NCBI GenBank assembly: GCA_917880885.1
Contig: OU862933.1
Coordinates: 11,645,679 to 11,709,678 of the forward strand
Direction: 5' to 3'
Source of the DNA: Limnephilus marmoratus
Lineage: Eukaryota > Arthropoda > Insecta > Trichoptera > Limnephilidae
Length of the DNA: 64,000 bases
Shown: piece by piece, positions 63,836-64,000 of the stretch
Numbering within the stretch: the stretch's first letter is position 1
Layout of the letters: each line of letters begins with the position of its first letter
Notes under the pieces: generated by a model
The model's input: only the letters and a program-made list of their open reading frames with translations
What the model was told of the DNA's origin: nothing
Databases searched by the model: none
Translations under genes and position numbers: made by a program

Positions 63836-64000
63836 ACAAAAAAAAACATGAATTTTGTCCTTGAACAAAAAAGTCAACCTTATTCTACACAGACTTTTCG
63901 CCATCTCTTCAGTTGTATGCTTTACAGGTGTAACACGTTTCTTATACTTTTATTTGAAAAATAAACAAGATTCGTGACCGGGTGGTAGACGATGTGTGAG

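Overview
The window looks like an intronic stretch of an arthropod genome, most likely an insect. It is AT-rich and has no long intact reading frames, dense operons or bacterial signals. It is full of short interspersed repeats with tRNA-like heads, inverted-repeat DNA elements with clear target-site duplications, and decayed non-LTR, Penelope-like and LTR retroelements. No species can be named from the sequence alone.

Host gene. Two minus-strand exons fit one gene of the stargazin / voltage-dependent calcium channel gamma (CACNG, claudin-like) family. The upstream exon is 58472-58564 (extracellular loop with C..IDYFP). The next exon is 34707-34847 (second membrane span into the third). Both have good acceptor and donor sites, all boundaries are phase 1, and the joined frame aligns gaplessly to vertebrate stargazin through the second exon. 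The intron between them is 23,624 bp, and most of the window is that intron or the neighbouring ones. No other exon was recognised.

Layout. 1-7.6 kb: sparse repeats and MITE-like elements. 7.6-12.6 kb: two hAT-like elements, a TTAA-flanked 0.7-kb element and a reverse transcriptase remnant. 13.0-15.2 kb: a GC-rich LTR element on the minus strand, reduced to two unlike LTRs around about 315 bp. 15.7-16.2 kb: tRNA-like arms in a head-to-head palindrome. 18.2-21.3 kb: nested repeats and a CR1/L2-like LINE 3' end. 22-29.5 kb: SINEs, LINE and Penelope-like remnants and a 760-bp foldback. 30.1-31.5 kb: a broken YqaJ-type exonuclease gene. 34.1-37.0 kb: the second exon with nested MITEs and a hAT element. 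38.9-39.6 kb: second copy of the TTAA element. 41.0-44.0 kb: a 3-kb palindromic transposon with arms near 0.8 kb, enclosing a broken gene for an XPG/FEN-like nuclease with a cysteine-rich tail (Academ-like by inference). 44.4-47.9 kb: family-B repeats and a rearranged derivative of the palindromic element. 48.1-50.3 kb: a MITE inside a LINE remnant, then a deleted piggyBac with exact ends. 52.6-58.0 kb: SINEs and LINE remnants. 58.5-59.3 kb: the upstream exon and a 58-bp minisatellite. 61.6-63.8 kb: a second tRNA-like palindrome and a LINE 3' end.

Labels used here: SINE-A is a tRNA-headed SINE of about 400 bp. Family B is a GC-richer repeat of about 430 bp ending in a stem-loop. R1 is a repeat of about 400-550 bp present in five copies. 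Nothing suggests these elements work together; they are layered insertions in a long intron. The best candidates for something undescribed are the palindromic nuclease element, the head-to-head tRNA-like foldbacks and their possible link to the YqaJ gene, and a LINE 3' stem-loop supported by paired base changes.
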